Assembly (NCBI GenBank): GCA_036267255.1
Contig: DATAWK010000016.1
Coordinates: 1-64,000 of the forward strand
DNA from: DATAWK01 sp036267255
Lineage (GTDB): Bacteria > Acidobacteriota > Terriglobia > Terriglobales > Acidobacteriaceae
Length of the DNA: 64,000 bases
Direction of reading: 5' to 3'
Shown here: piece after piece, positions 1 to 9,314 of the stretch
Numbering within the stretch: position 1 is the stretch's first letter
Layout of the letters: each line of letters starts with the position of its first letter
Translations under genes and position numbers: made by a program
Notes under the pieces: generated by a model
Told to the model about the DNA's origin: nothing
The model's input: only the letters and a program-made list of their open reading frames with translations
The model's database searches: none

Positions 1-400
<400 letters not shown>

Positions 401-533
401 AACCTGATGCAATCGATACCCGACGGAGGTCGAGATCGATTGCCACCCTGCAAGGCTCGAAGCCTGCAGGGATTTACCTTGTGAGAATGACTAAACCACT
501 ACTTCCTTGTCATCTCACGACTGGCACGTTCAA

Positions 534-550
534 CCTAAGTTTTCAAAGAT
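534..550 (-). promoter_or_regulatory. boxA-like antitermination element of the rRNA leader
   Basis: Read on the minus strand the sequence is ATCTTTGAAAACTTAGG. It resembles the TTCTTTGAAAACT boxA of rRNA leaders that binds NusB/NusE. It lies about 135 nt upstream of the 16S 5' end, where an rRNA leader boxA is expected. The assignment rests on sequence resemblance and position. Confidence 0.55.
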
Positions 551-668
551 CCTAAGACCATCACCTGAGTGCGGACTTTTGGATCGAGTCACCGGCTTTT
601 GCCGGTGTGTCCTCGAACTTGCTGCGCATTTCCAAGCAACTTTCATTCCTTGGCGCAACGTTTCTCAG

Positions 669-696
669 AGTATCAATTGTGAGAGGTCTTTGTCAA
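669..696 (-). promoter_or_regulatory. Probable sigma-70 promoter of the rRNA operon
   Basis: On the minus strand a perfect TTGACA (-35, plus coordinates 691-696) is followed after 16 bp by GATACT (-10, 669-674; 4 of 6 match to TATAAT). It gives a leader of roughly 260 nt. No second promoter was confidently identified upstream. Confidence 0.5.
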
Positions 697-1208
697 TCGA
701 AATTCTCACTAATTTTCAACTTCTTACGAACACATTGCTTGCCTCGAGAGAACCTTCCGCGGAAGCACTGCCATCCTGCAGCCACCGCTCCAGCATGGGA
801 TATCTCACCCACCGGAATCTCTCTCCGCTACCCAGTTTCCCGGGCCATTGCGCAGCTCAATTTGAAAAGATCTCATGGCAGCCCGAAAACTGCCATCCGC
901 CTTCTGCGGGATATTTCCTCAATCTGCTTGGATTCACAACCAGGTGAACCAGGAACCCGGAATTGGAGCTTCTTTCCCAATTCCGCAGAGGACAGGCCGG
1001 AAACGCAAGCGCTTCAACGTGCCTGAATTAGAGTACCCCAACCACCCTGGATACGCAAGAGAATGGTTCTGTTGAAAAGCCGCGTATTCTCTGGAAAACG
1101 CGCCGCGCCGGTATACCCTGTCTCTCTCCCGATATACCCTCGTGTCCGTCTCGTTGTCCGTCGCGTTGCCCGTCTCTCACGCAATCCGCGGCATTGCTTC
1201 TTCGTCGC
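697..1208. other. Region without a recognisable gene
   Basis: About 500 bp upstream of the rRNA promoter and downstream of the minus-strand small gene at 1209-1436. Open frames on both strands have no recognisable protein features or credible ribosome binding sites. No clear terminator for the small gene was found. Confidence 0.5.
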
Positions 1209-1436
1209 CTAAAAGATCTCCTCATCCATCCGCCGTGCACCGCCCCCGCCTTCTCCGCCCTCCGGCGAGGCGTACTTGCCTGCATCCAGCGCCGATGCCT
1301 GCTCCTGGATCCGCGCCAGCGCACTCCTGTTCCATAACGCCACAGCCGAAGCCCCCAGCATTGCCGAACCAAACATAAGCAGTGCCGTTTTCCAGGGTTT
1401 GCGATTCTGTCGCTTGGATTCCTCTGTTTCCATCAT
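1209..1436 (-). CDS. Small single-pass membrane protein, unknown function
   Basis: A 75-residue protein beginning MMETEESKRQ. Residues 16-34 (roughly TALLMFGSAMLGASAVALW) form a probable single transmembrane segment after a basic stretch. A short helical part (RIQEQASALDAGK) and a Gly-rich stretch with GEGGGG near the C-terminus follow. The start is chosen because AGGTGG lies just upstream of the paired ATG codons; a longer frame extending to 1598 has no such signal. No family was recognised. The membrane segment and the start signal are seen; function is unknown, and it could still be a chance frame. Confidence 0.5.
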   Translation of the reverse strand: MMETEESKRQNRKPWKTALLMFGSAMLGASAVALWNRSALARIQEQASALDAGKYASPEGGEGGGGARRMDEEIF

Positions 1437-1973
1437 TTTCCACCTGCACTTCTGGAGGTATCCGCGTTCACTCACGACCCGCGTTCGCCCCCGGCCCAAC
1501 TTTGCCTGCCCCGCTGGAAAACCCATCGGAAATATCTTCAGTATGGCATATTTGGCCTCCTTTGGACACGCCAAATACCCGTAAGCAACACAATACACAC
1601 CACTAAGCTAGAATCTGCACCCGGATAAATCTATGAAAAACCATCAGGCCAAAAAGATATTTCTATGAAATTTTCAATATTTCGTGTAACTATCCCGTTC
1701 TTTGTGGCATCATAGGTTGTGTAGGGAACGTTCCGGTAAGCATGTTTCACGGAATGGTTTCCCATCAAGTTGCGTCACTGGCCTCCCGGCACGGACAAGT
1801 AACGTTCGTGCCGTCTTTTTTTGTCCCCTCACGTTTCATCCTTGCGCCACCATCTTCCTCAGCTTCAAGCACTCGACTCCATCTCACGTGTTTCGCGCGA
1901 GCGACGCAACTCTGAAAATTCTGTCTAGGGGATAAAAATGCAAACGTGAAAATCGTGCCTGCACCCTTCGCAA
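1437..1973. other. Intergenic region with an orphan plus-strand terminator
   Basis: No convincing protein gene. The region is AT-rich around 1600-1700, has a GGAACGTTCC palindrome at 1725-1734, and ends with a strong plus-oriented terminator at 1787-1822. No plus-strand gene precedes that terminator, so a short non-coding transcript somewhere in 1620-1822 is possible. No convincing promoter was identified. Confidence 0.4.
1787..1822 (+). terminator. Rho-independent terminator without an obvious upstream gene
   Basis: CGGCACGGAC (1787-1796) pairs with GTTCGTGCCG (1804-1813) as a 10-bp stem with one G-U pair and a 7-nt loop. It is followed by TCTTTTTTT (1814-1822). The U tract is only on the plus-strand side, so it does not serve the flanking minus-strand genes. 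Confidence 0.7.
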
Positions 1974-3284
1974 TTACAGAAGTGTGACGTGCCCATCCGC
2001 TGCAGGCGCGCTTACCAGGTTCTCACTCCCCGGCGTCTCCGCCTTGCCACGCCGCTTCGATGCATACATGCTCGCATCCGCTACAGCACACAGATCCTCG
2101 GCGGTCTGCGCATCGTCGGGATAGACGGCAACACCGATACTGCCCGACACGCGCAACTCCAATGGCCCAACCGTAATGGTCTGGTCCAGTTCCTCCTGCA
2201 GCTTCTCTGCCATCACTTCTGCCCCGGACGCATGCGTCATGTCCGAAATAATGATCGTGAATTCATCGCCGCCCGTACGCGCAATGGTATCGGCCTTACG
2301 TACGCGGGAATGCAACCGCTGTGCAGCCGCACGCAAAAAATTATCGCCCACCGCATGTCCGTGGTTATCGTTGATCTGTTTGAATCCATCCAGATCAATC
2401 AGCAATACAGCTGCGCGTGTGTGATTTCGTTCTGCACGCTCCAATGCTTTTTCCAGACGATCTTCCAGCAATCGCCGATTGGGCAGGCCCGTCAGTGCAT
2501 CGTGCAGCGCCAGATGTTCCGCGCGTTCAATCTGCTCTTCCAGCAGCGTCAGCAAAATGCCCACCGCAACAATGTACTTCGGAATATTCCAGACTTCCGA
2601 CTCGATCACCATATGCGGCGCATACAATTCCTGCAGAACGGCTACGGGGAAAACCGCCGCCCAGGCAAAGAAGCCACCCACCGCCGTCAGCACACCGGTT
2701 GTTTTCCTCCAGAAATGTTGCCAGTACCGCACTCCCGCCATCAGGTAAATCCAGGCCAGAAGGGCGTCAATTCCATATTCCTCTTTGCCGCGATACACCA
2801 GCAGCGTTAGCAGCACAGCGAGCACCCACCAGATCGCAATACTGAAAACATTGTCGGCCACCGATCGTCTTGTCCGCACCACCAGACTCACGATGGTTAC
2901 ACCCACGACCAGGGCTGCCGTCGCAGCGTAATAGAGCCGCGGATTCGTGATGTTCCAACAGACAAAGAGCGTGTATCCGGCTACTCCGGCCAGCCATATT
3001 CGCAAGCCCGTACGGCTCGCTATCCGCAAGTCGATTCTGGAGCCTGCCCGTATGAAAGCAATGCCGCCCATTTCGAGCGATAACAGTGAGATTGTCTCGA
3101 TGGTCTGCTCCCACGCGCCATGTCCCACATCCAGCAACTGTGCGGTGAAGTGCACAAGAATAAAAATCCAGCCCAGGAGCCAGTTGTTCATCCGCTCGCC
3201 GCTATGGCGCCGCAGCATGGCACGAAACACCAGCACCAGGGCAGCAAGGGCGATTAGGTCAGGAAGAGCAGCATAATTCAACAT
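1974..3284 (-). CDS. Membrane-bound diguanylate cyclase (GGDEF)
   Basis: A 436-residue protein expected to make cyclic di-GMP from two GTP at the inner membrane. The N-terminal ~245 residues contain about seven hydrophobic helices. The GGDEF domain follows, starting at HDALTGLPNR (261-270), with the signature GGDEF at 338-342. RKAD (329-332) lies exactly five residues before it and matches the RxxD inhibitory site, so product feedback is likely. The C-terminal tail after about 410 is low-complexity. The ATG at 3284 is the natural start. The N-terminal module is a possible sensor of unknown input. Another cyclic-di-GMP enzyme lies at 4329-6770. Confidence 0.93.
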   Translation of the reverse strand: MLNYAALPDLIALAALVLVFRAMLRRHSGERMNNWLLGWIFILVHFTAQLLDVGHGAWEQTIETISLLSLEMGGIAFIRAGSRIDLRIASRTGLRIWLAGVAGYTLFVCWNITNPRLYYAATAALVVGVTIVSLVVRTRRSVADNVFSIAIWWVLAVLLTLLVYRGKEEYGIDALLAWIYLMAGVRYWQHFWRKTTGVLTAVGGFFAWAAVFPVAVLQELYAPHMVIESEVWNIPKYIVAVGILLTLLEEQIERAEHLALHDALTGLPNRRLLEDRLEKALERAERNHTRAAVLLIDLDGFKQINDNHGHAVGDNFLRAAAQRLHSRVRKADTIARTGGDEFTIIISDMTHASGAEVMAEKLQEELDQTITVGPLELRVSGSIGVAVYPDDAQTAEDLCAVADASMYASKRRGKAETPGSENLVSAPAADGHVTLL

Positions 3285-3744
3285 GGTGTACCAGTACTTC
3301 CCTTACTCGCACCGTTCCCAAAGAACCAACGTCTCCGCAAGAACCTGCCTGAAATCAAGCAGGATTCCGCGCCCCCGGTAATTAGCAAACAACGCGAAAA
3401 AACTCCTTCGCTTCGGCGGCTTTCGCGTCCATTCGCACAAAGCTTGGAGTATATGTATGTTTCAGTATGCTCTGAAGTTTCCAGACTGCAAGCGGTATTT
3501 TGGTCTATACAGAGTACATTCGTCACGTCAGACCAGAATGAACATGAATTCGTTCTGGCAGCCTGACAGCAGAACGCACGCAGCCATCCATTTCGATCTT
3601 GCATTCAATCTCGTAGTCCAGTTAAAGCACTTATTTACAGATACTTACCAGGATCGATCTATTCTCTCCGCATCCAATATCTTCAGCCCGCGCCATCCAT
3701 ATCGAAGCCATTTCTATTAGGATGGTTCTGGAGAGATTTTCGAC
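3285..3744. other. Intergenic region between divergent genes
   Basis: This 460-bp stretch separates the minus-strand cyclase from the plus-strand PCYCxC gene and should hold both promoters. A minus-strand frame at 3278-3604 overlaps the cyclase start, has atypical composition and no recognisable domain, so it is not called. No promoter could be assigned with confidence. Confidence 0.4.
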
Positions 3745-4194
3745 ATGATGCGACGACACCTCTGGCTTTCTCTTGGACTCGGACTCCTCACCCTTGGCGC
3801 CTCCGCACAGTGGACCAACCCTCCGGACGCAATCCCGGCCTACCATAACGCTCCTCCCGCAAAAGGGGTGAAGCTTGCGCCAATTCTTTCCGGCAAACAA
3901 CTCACTGGCCCAAACTTTACGTATTCCTGGCAGGTGAAGGTCTACCACGAAGCGGCCCGCATCCCCAATGTGCTCTATCAGCTTCCCTGCTATTGTCATT
4001 GCGATCGCGCCCTCGGCCACCACAGTTTGCATAGCTGTTTTGCAGGCCTGCATGGCGCCGAATGCCAGACCTGCGCCATGGAAGGAGCCTATGCGTATCG
4101 AATGACGCGCAAGGGCTGGACTCCTCAGCAGATTCGCGGCGGAATCGAACGCGGCGAGTGGAAGAAGATCGATCTCAACAATCTTGGTGCCTAG
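3745..4194 (+). CDS. Secreted PCYCxC-motif protein
   Basis: A 149-residue protein with an N-terminal signal sequence (MMRRHLWLSLGLGLLTLGASAQ; cleavage probably after ASA). A cysteine-rich core carries PCYCHC at 81-86, with further cysteines at 98, 107 and 110 (ECQTCAMEG). This matches the PCYCGC family of unknown function; the cysteine spacing suggests metal or haem binding or redox chemistry outside the cytoplasm, which is inference. A good ribosome binding site (GGAGAG, 3730-3735) precedes the ATG at 3745; the next codon is also ATG. The end of the gene lies in a short tandem duplication (4184-4221). Confidence 0.85.
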   Translation: MMRRHLWLSLGLGLLTLGASAQWTNPPDAIPAYHNAPPAKGVKLAPILSGKQLTGPNFTYSWQVKVYHEAARIPNVLYQLPCYCHCDRALGHHSLHSCFAGLHGAECQTCAMEGAYAYRMTRKGWTPQQIRGGIERGEWKKIDLNNLGA

Positions 4195-4221
4195 GATCCA
4201 GCTGGGCGCCTGGGATCCAGT
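4184..4221. repeat. Two 19-bp tandem copies spanning a stop codon
   Basis: Copies at 4184-4202 and 4203-4221 share 15 of 19 bases (core GCCTRGGATCCAG). The first copy contains the TAG stop of the PCYCxC gene; the second has TGG at that place. Confidence 0.7.
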
Positions 4222-4328
4222 AACACGAAACCGGAAACAAAACTCTAAAGCCATGCAGCGGCTCTGCCGATAACGAAATTGGGGAGGCATCCCCTTGTCT
4301 CCAATCGAGCACCGGATCGTTGCCCTGC

Positions 4329-6770
4329 ATGCAAAATTTCTACTACAGCCTCGTCCATGAGCACGACCCGCGATTGCTTTTGCTGGCCTTCGCGGTCTGT
4401 GTCATCGGCTGCATGTCGACCAGCAGAATGTTGTGGCGCTCCATCGTGCCCGTCGCCCGGGTACAGCGCGCGTGGAGGCTCAGCGCCGCTCTGGTCTTTG
4501 CCTGCACCATCTTTTCCACGCACTACATTGCCATACTCGCCTTTCGGCCCGGCGTCGGCATGGACTTCGATATCTGGAAGACCGCGCTTTCCTTATGCGT
4601 CGCTGTCTTTGGTTCCATGTTGGGCTTCCTCGTTCTCTCTCTTTCGGACCGCGGCGCCCTCCGCACCGGCATCGCAGGCATTCTTGTCGGTGGCACCATC
4701 GCGGCCATGCACTTCACCGGCATGGCTGCCATGCACTTTAGCGGCAACATTGTCTGGAATCACGCCACGGTCTGGCTGTCGATTGCTCTCGGTATTCTTC
4801 TCTCGGTTCTGGCGCTGGCCTGTACCAGTAATCTGCACACCATCTCCGGACGCATACAGGTTTCTTCCCTGCTGGTGCTGGCCGTCTGCACGCTGCATTT
4901 TCTTGCCATGTCTGCCATGCATATATCCGCCAGCTCCGTGGCGCGCGCCGGCATGGTGCTGAATATGGATTCTATGGCCCTCACCACGGCCGCCGTCAGC
5001 CTGCTGTTTGCCCTCATAAGCATCAGCGCTACCATCGTCGATCACCACATCAGCATGCGCTCCGGCCGCGAGGTGGAACGCCTCCGTCAGCTTGCCGACG
5101 GTGCCTTTGAAGGCATCGTGCTCTGCCGTGAAGATCAGATCATCGACGTCAATCTCGCCTTCTGCGTTTTGCTCGGCCTCTCCGCGCACACGCTGCGCGA
5201 CTCCTCGATCTCACACCTGGCCAGCTCCTTATACCGCTCCGCCTTGCAGACAACTCTCTCCACTCCAACGTTCGAGCCCATAGAAATGGAGCTCTGTACC
5301 AGCAATGGTTCGATCTGCCCGGTTGAAGCCCTCAGCCGCCCCATCGAATACCTCGGCAAACCGGCCACCGTGCTGGCCGTGCGCGATATCTCGGAGCGCA
5401 AGCTGGCCCAGCATCGCATTGACCATCTCATCCATCACGATGCGCTCACCAACCTGGCCAATCGCCTGCTCTTTCAGGATCGTCTGCAACAGGCCATGGC
5501 CGAGGCCGACCGCACCGGCCAGCCCATGGCGCTGCTGTACATCGATCTGGACCGCTTCAAATCCGTCAATGACATGCTCGGCCACGCCACCGGCGACGAT
5601 CTGCTGGTCCAGGTTGCCGCGCGCATGCAGGAAACAACCCGCCGCGTCGACACCGTCGCGCGTCTCGGCGGAGACGAATTCGCCATCGTGCAGCCGCTCA
5701 TACACACCCCGCAGGCTGCCGCCACGTTGGCTTCGCGCCTCATCAACCTCATCCACCGGCCTGTCTTGATCGGCGGGCATCAGGTTTCGGTCGGCGCCAG
5801 CATCGGCATCGCCATGTATCCCCAGGATGGCGCCACGCCGGAAATCCTGTTGCAGAATGCCGATCTCGCTCTCTATCGCGCCAAGCAATATCGCGGCAGC
5901 AGCTTCTGCTTTTTCGAGTCCAACATGGATCACAAGCTGCAGGAGCGCCGCGCGCTGGAAATTGAATTGCAGGAGGCGCTCGAGAATCATCAGCTGCACC
6001 TCAACTACCAGCCTCTTTTCTCCACCGGCAGCCTGCAATTGATCGGCTTTGAAGCCCTCCTCCGCTGGCAGCATCCGCAACGCGGCTGGATCGCTCCCAT
6101 TGATTTCATCCCCCTGGCCGAAGAAACCGGATTGATCCTTTCCATCGGCCGCTGGGTTCTGCTCTCCGCCTGCACGGAAGCTGCTCGCTGGTCGTATCCC
6201 TATCGCATCTCCGTCAATGTTTCCGCCGTGCAGGTACAGCACAGCAATCTGGTCGAGACCGTCGCGGAAATTTTACAAACCACCGGCCTGCCGCCGGATC
6301 AGTTGGAGCTCGAAGTCACCGAAAGCCTCTTCCTCGGCGACCTTGAAGCCATCCTGACCACGCTGCGCGACCTGAAAAAGCTCGGCGTGCGCATCACCCT
6401 GGACGATTTCGGCACCGGTTACTCCAGCCTCAGCTACCTGCGCCGTTTTCCCTTCGACCATCTCAAAATCGATCGTTCCTTCGTCCACTCGCTGGGCCAG
6501 GATAAACAGGCCGACGCCATTGTCAGCTCCATCGTCGCGCTCAGTCACAGCCTCAATCTCAGCGTGACCGCCGAAGGCGTCGAAACCGAAACGCAACTGG
6601 CCGCTCTGCAATCCAACGATTGCGACCACGTGCAGGGCTTTCTGCTCGGCCGCCCGTCGCCTTCCAGCGCTCTGGCCTCGCTGCGCGAATCTGGCCAGAT
6701 CGACGCTTCCATCCCTCTCGGCCCTTTCTGCACGCCTATCTTCCTGCAAATGCCCATCAGCGCCGATTAG
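4329..6770 (+). CDS. MHYT-PAS-GGDEF-EAL cyclic-di-GMP enzyme
   Basis: About 813 residues. The N-terminal ~235 residues form an MHYT-type membrane sensor with repeated Met/His motifs (STHYIAIL 63-70, AAMHFTGMAAMHFSG 125-139, LHFLAMSAMHIS 189-200), proposed in this family to bind copper. A PAS domain spans about 250-360. The GGDEF domain carries GGDEF at 447-451 and an RxxD site (RRVD) just before it. The EAL domain shows EALLRW (575-580), EVTES (662-666), DDFGTG (692-697), KIDRS and AEGVET, so the phosphodiesterase side looks intact. Both activities are possible; which dominates cannot be told. ATG 4329 is preferred over TTG 4320, although no strong ribosome binding site is visible. Confidence 0.92.
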   Translation: MQNFYYSLVHEHDPRLLLLAFAVCVIGCMSTSRMLWRSIVPVARVQRAWRLSAALVFACTIFSTHYIAILAFRPGVGMDFDIWKTALSLCVAVFGSMLGFLVLSLSDRGALRTGIAGILVGGTIAAMHFTGMAAMHFSGNIVWNHATVWLSIALGILLSVLALACTSNLHTISGRIQVSSLLVLAVCTLHFLAMSAMHISASSVARAGMVLNMDSMALTTAAVSLLFALISISATIVDHHISMRSGREVERLRQLADGAFEGIVLCREDQIIDVNLAFCVLLGLSAHTLRDSSISHLASSLYRSALQTTLSTPTFEPIEMELCTSNGSICPVEALSRPIEYLGKPATVLAVRDISERKLAQHRIDHLIHHDALTNLANRLLFQDRLQQAMAEADRTGQPMALLYIDLDRFKSVNDMLGHATGDDLLVQVAARMQETTRRVDTVARLGGDEFAIVQPLIHTPQAAATLASRLINLIHRPVLIGGHQVSVGASIGIAMYPQDGATPEILLQNADLALYRAKQYRGSSFCFFESNMDHKLQERRALEIELQEALENHQLHLNYQPLFSTGSLQLIGFEALLRWQHPQRGWIAPIDFIPLAEETGLILSIGRWVLLSACTEAARWSYPYRISVNVSAVQVQHSNLVETVAEILQTTGLPPDQLELEVTESLFLGDLEAILTTLRDLKKLGVRITLDDFGTGYSSLSYLRRFPFDHLKIDRSFVHSLGQDKQADAIVSSIVALSHSLNLSVTAEGVETETQLAALQSNDCDHVQGFLLGRPSPSSALASLRESGQIDASIPLGPFCTPIFLQMPISAD

Positions 6771-6901
6771 CGCGAGCTCCTCGCACGCAATCGACCGAGT
6801 TTCGCGTCACAGAAATCCGGGTGCTCCCAAAAATTTCCCGAAATCTCTTACTCTAAGGAGAACAGCGCGATCCGCTGTCACAGAAGGAGCTTGCCTTCGC
6901 A

Positions 6902-7669
6902 ATGTCCGACACACACAACGCTCTCATCGTCGACCAGTTCACGCGCCAGGCCGTGCCCTACAGCAACGCCGCACCCATTCAAAACGATGATCTTCTCAAC
7001 CGCATCGTCCGCATCGCAAAGGCCACGGCAAACGACACGTCGCTCGATGTCGCCTGCGGCCCCGGCCTGCTCGTGTGCGCCTTCGCATCCGTCGTTCAGC
7101 ACGCCACCGGCATCGACCTCACACCCGCCATGCTCGATCAGGCGCGCAAGCTACAGCACCAGCAGCATCTCGCCAACATCACCTGGGATCAGGGCGACGT
7201 CACCCGCCTGCCCTATCCCGATGCGCACTTCTCCGTCGTGACCTGCCGTTTCGCCTTCCATCATTTCCCTCAACCGCTGTCCGTGCTTCAGGAAATGCGC
7301 CGTGTCTGCCAACCCGGAGGCCGCATCGTCGTTGCCGACAGTTCTCCCGCCGCCGCCAGGGCCGACGCCTTCAACGCAATGGAGCGTCTCCGCGATCCCT
7401 CGCACACCCGCGCATTGCCCATAGCCGAACTCAGCACGCTCTTCCAGCAAGTCGGCCTGCCGGCGCCGCATGTCGAAACCTACCGCTTGTCCGGCGAGCT
7501 CGAGGATCTCCTCGCACGGTCCTTCCCCAATCCCGGGGATGCCGACCGCATCCGCCAGATCTTCGAGAACTCCCTCATCGACGACACCCTCGACATGGCC
7601 GCGCGCCGCGAGAATGGGAAGATCCATCACGCCTTCCCCATCACCATCCTCACCGCAACCGTCTCCTGA
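6902..7669 (+). CDS. Class I SAM-dependent methyltransferase
   Basis: A 255-residue protein with the UbiE-like Rossmann methyltransferase pattern. Motif I is LDVACGPGLL (about residues 43-52), followed by the acidic TGIDLTPAML and a motif near DVTRLPYPDAHFSVVTCRFAFHHF (given here as positions ~99-122), then GGRIVVADSSP. The substrate is unknown; a quinone, small metabolite or other acceptor is possible. The start has a good ribosome binding site (AAGGAG) upstream of ATG 6902. It ends 67 bp before a bidirectional terminator. Confidence 0.88.
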   Translation: MSDTHNALIVDQFTRQAVPYSNAAPIQNDDLLNRIVRIAKATANDTSLDVACGPGLLVCAFASVVQHATGIDLTPAMLDQARKLQHQQHLANITWDQGDVTRLPYPDAHFSVVTCRFAFHHFPQPLSVLQEMRRVCQPGGRIVVADSSPAAARADAFNAMERLRDPSHTRALPIAELSTLFQQVGLPAPHVETYRLSGELEDLLARSFPNPGDADRIRQIFENSLIDDTLDMAARRENGKIHHAFPITILTATVS

Positions 7670-7736
7670 TTGCACGCGTCCGTTACAAGCGACCATTCTC
7701 CGCATCGCGCGAATGAGTGGATTCGGTAAGCAGAAA

Positions 7737-7766
7737 AAAGAGCATTCGGATTGCCGAATGCTCTTT
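7737..7766. terminator. Bidirectional rho-independent terminator
   Basis: AAAGAGCATTCGG (7737-7749) and CCGAATGCTCTTT (7754-7766) form a perfect 13-bp stem with a 4-nt loop. A run of A's precedes it and T's follow, so it can work in both directions. It separates the convergent methyltransferase and C45-like genes. Confidence 0.85.
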
Positions 7767-7850
7767 CATCACCGTCATCTCTACCGCTCCCACATCTGCC
7801 TTGGAAGCAACTGCCGAAGCACGATTCGCGATCGCAACGCCGTTACATTC

Positions 7851-9314
7851 CTACTCCGCAGCGGCAGTCATTCCCGTGGAGCCATGATCGTCTCCGTGAA
7901 ATGTCGCCCACGGATTGCCCTTCATGTCTCGCAGCGCCGGGGCCTGCCATGCAAACCTCGGATGCGCGGCCAGGAACGGCTTGACGAGAAAATCCTCGCC
8001 GCACGGACGGCCGCTGCGCGCATAAAACGACAATCTGCTCGCCATCGAACTGTCCGCGGCCTTTGCATTCACAGCACCGCTCGGAGTAAACGGAGGCGCT
8101 CCCCATTGCGGAGTTCCACGCGGCGAAACATCCTCATGCCCGCACAAGGTGCGTTCACTGGGGCCCTCCTTCTTGGAATAGGCATCATAATGATCCGCCA
8201 GGAACTGTTGTGCCAGCTTGGCATTGATCTGCCCTTTGTACTGCGCCATCAGTTCGTCCCACCGTTTGTGGCGCGCATTCATCGAACTCGAAGGATCGTT
8301 GGGATTGAAATCCGTCTCTTCCTTGATCAGCGTCGGGTCGCTGGGGAAATTCGATCCGACAAAATAGCCGTTCTTGCTGCGCCACAGGCGATGCACCTTC
8401 AGGCCCAGCTCCAGCCGCGCCACTTCGTTGGCATGGTTATCGGCGATCAGCCAGTCGTTGGCATAGCCGCCGTTGTTGCCTTTCAGCATGATGCGTTCAA
8501 AGTCGTCAATGCTCGCCGAATACTGCATGGCCTTCCGCGCGCGCACAAATTCCGGCACACCGTTCGGATCGAACCCTGTATAGCCCGTGATGGTCGTCTC
8601 GGTAATTTCAATTCCGGCAGAGTTCATGCCGAAATCATCGCCGCTATCGATCTTGCCGGGAAAGCCATCCATCAAAATGTGATAGCCATGCTGGGGAGCA
8701 ATGTCGAAAATAATGCGCCAGTATTCGCCCGTCAGAAAGGGTTCCCACATGCTGTGGGCAATCACCGGCCGATGGTCCTTCGTCCAGTCGCCGGTCGCGA
8801 CGAAAGCGCTGCAATTGCCCGGAGCCTTCATGTCGGCTGCAGATTTCAGCTGCTCCTCTTTTTTGAGCTCGTGAATGTAGTAGCCGGATTCCAGGAACCC
8901 ATTGAGAGCGACAACATCCCAAAGGTCCATGTCGTGGACACCGTGCGCCTTCACACCGTCGGCAATGCCCTGGATCTCTTCGCGGTATTGCGGCTCAATA
9001 TGCGGCCAGTAGACGTTCTTCGCCGTGGCGCGGAAGAACTCCCAGGGAAGACGCCCACGCGTGCTTCCCAGCTGGATCGCATGAAATGCATCATCGATCT
9101 CCGGCGCCAGCAGGTATCCGTGCTGAAAGCCAATCTCGCTCGGCGTGCCCTGCAGGTGTACGTAGGTCCAGCCCGCGCGCTCAAAACGATAGGAACCTTT
9201 CAGTTGCGCCAGTTGTGCGGATGAAGACGCAGTTTTGGCAGCCTGGGCTTGCCCTCCGCTCATAACACAGCCCACAAAAAGCACTGCAAATAAAATACGC
9301 AAATAAAAACGCAT
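7851..9314 (-). CDS. Secreted C45-like acyltransferase/amidohydrolase family protein
   Basis: A 487-residue protein with a signal peptide (about MRFYLRILFAVLFVGCVMSG to QAQA, residues 1-25). GNCSAFVATGDWT (166-178) matches the start of the mature beta subunit in C45/Ntn hydrolases (penicillin-V acylase, acid ceramidase and phospholipase-B-like families). In those families an internal cysteine, here C168, becomes the catalytic N-terminal residue after autocleavage. HSMWEPF (187-193) resembles the following conserved strand. The region before C168 holds the hydrophilic alpha-subunit part, including GFQHGYLLAPEI. The substrate is unknown. The start at 9314 is chosen for the signal peptide and the G-rich sequence before it; a longer in-frame extension to 9767 has no support. 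Confidence 0.75.
   Translation of the reverse strand: MRFYLRILFAVLFVGCVMSGGQAQAAKTASSSAQLAQLKGSYRFERAGWTYVHLQGTPSEIGFQHGYLLAPEIDDAFHAIQLGSTRGRLPWEFFRATAKNVYWPHIEPQYREEIQGIADGVKAHGVHDMDLWDVVALNGFLESGYYIHELKKEEQLKSAADMKAPGNCSAFVATGDWTKDHRPVIAHSMWEPFLTGEYWRIIFDIAPQHGYHILMDGFPGKIDSGDDFGMNSAGIEITETTITGYTGFDPNGVPEFVRARKAMQYSASIDDFERIMLKGNNGGYANDWLIADNHANEVARLELGLKVHRLWRSKNGYFVGSNFPSDPTLIKEETDFNPNDPSSSMNARHKRWDELMAQYKGQINAKLAQQFLADHYDAYSKKEGPSERTLCGHEDVSPRGTPQWGAPPFTPSGAVNAKAADSSMASRLSFYARSGRPCGEDFLVKPFLAAHPRFAWQAPALRDMKGNPWATFHGDDHGSTGMTAAAE

Larger units (their letters stand above)
401..696 (-). promoter_or_regulatory. rRNA operon leader region
   Basis: Transcribed spacer between the probable rRNA promoter and the 16S 5' end. 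It holds a boxA-like antitermination sequence (534-550). It also holds a hairpin with a bulged stem at 446-471 (CCCTGC/GCAGGG outer, AGGCT/AGCCT inner) and a perfect 7-bp hairpin at 590-607 (CACCGGC, TTTT loop, GCCGGTG on the plus strand). The open reading frames across it on the plus strand have no credible start signals and are treated as chance. Confidence 0.6.

Noticed and set aside
3278..3604. 108-codon minus-strand frame upstream of the diguanylate cyclase
   Set aside because: It overlaps the cyclase start, and composition and start context are poor. Left as intergenic.
7470..9224. 584-codon plus-strand frame opposite the C45-like gene
   Set aside because: It overlaps the methyltransferase end, the terminator and the antisense of a protein with signal peptide and catalytic motif; no coherent domain.
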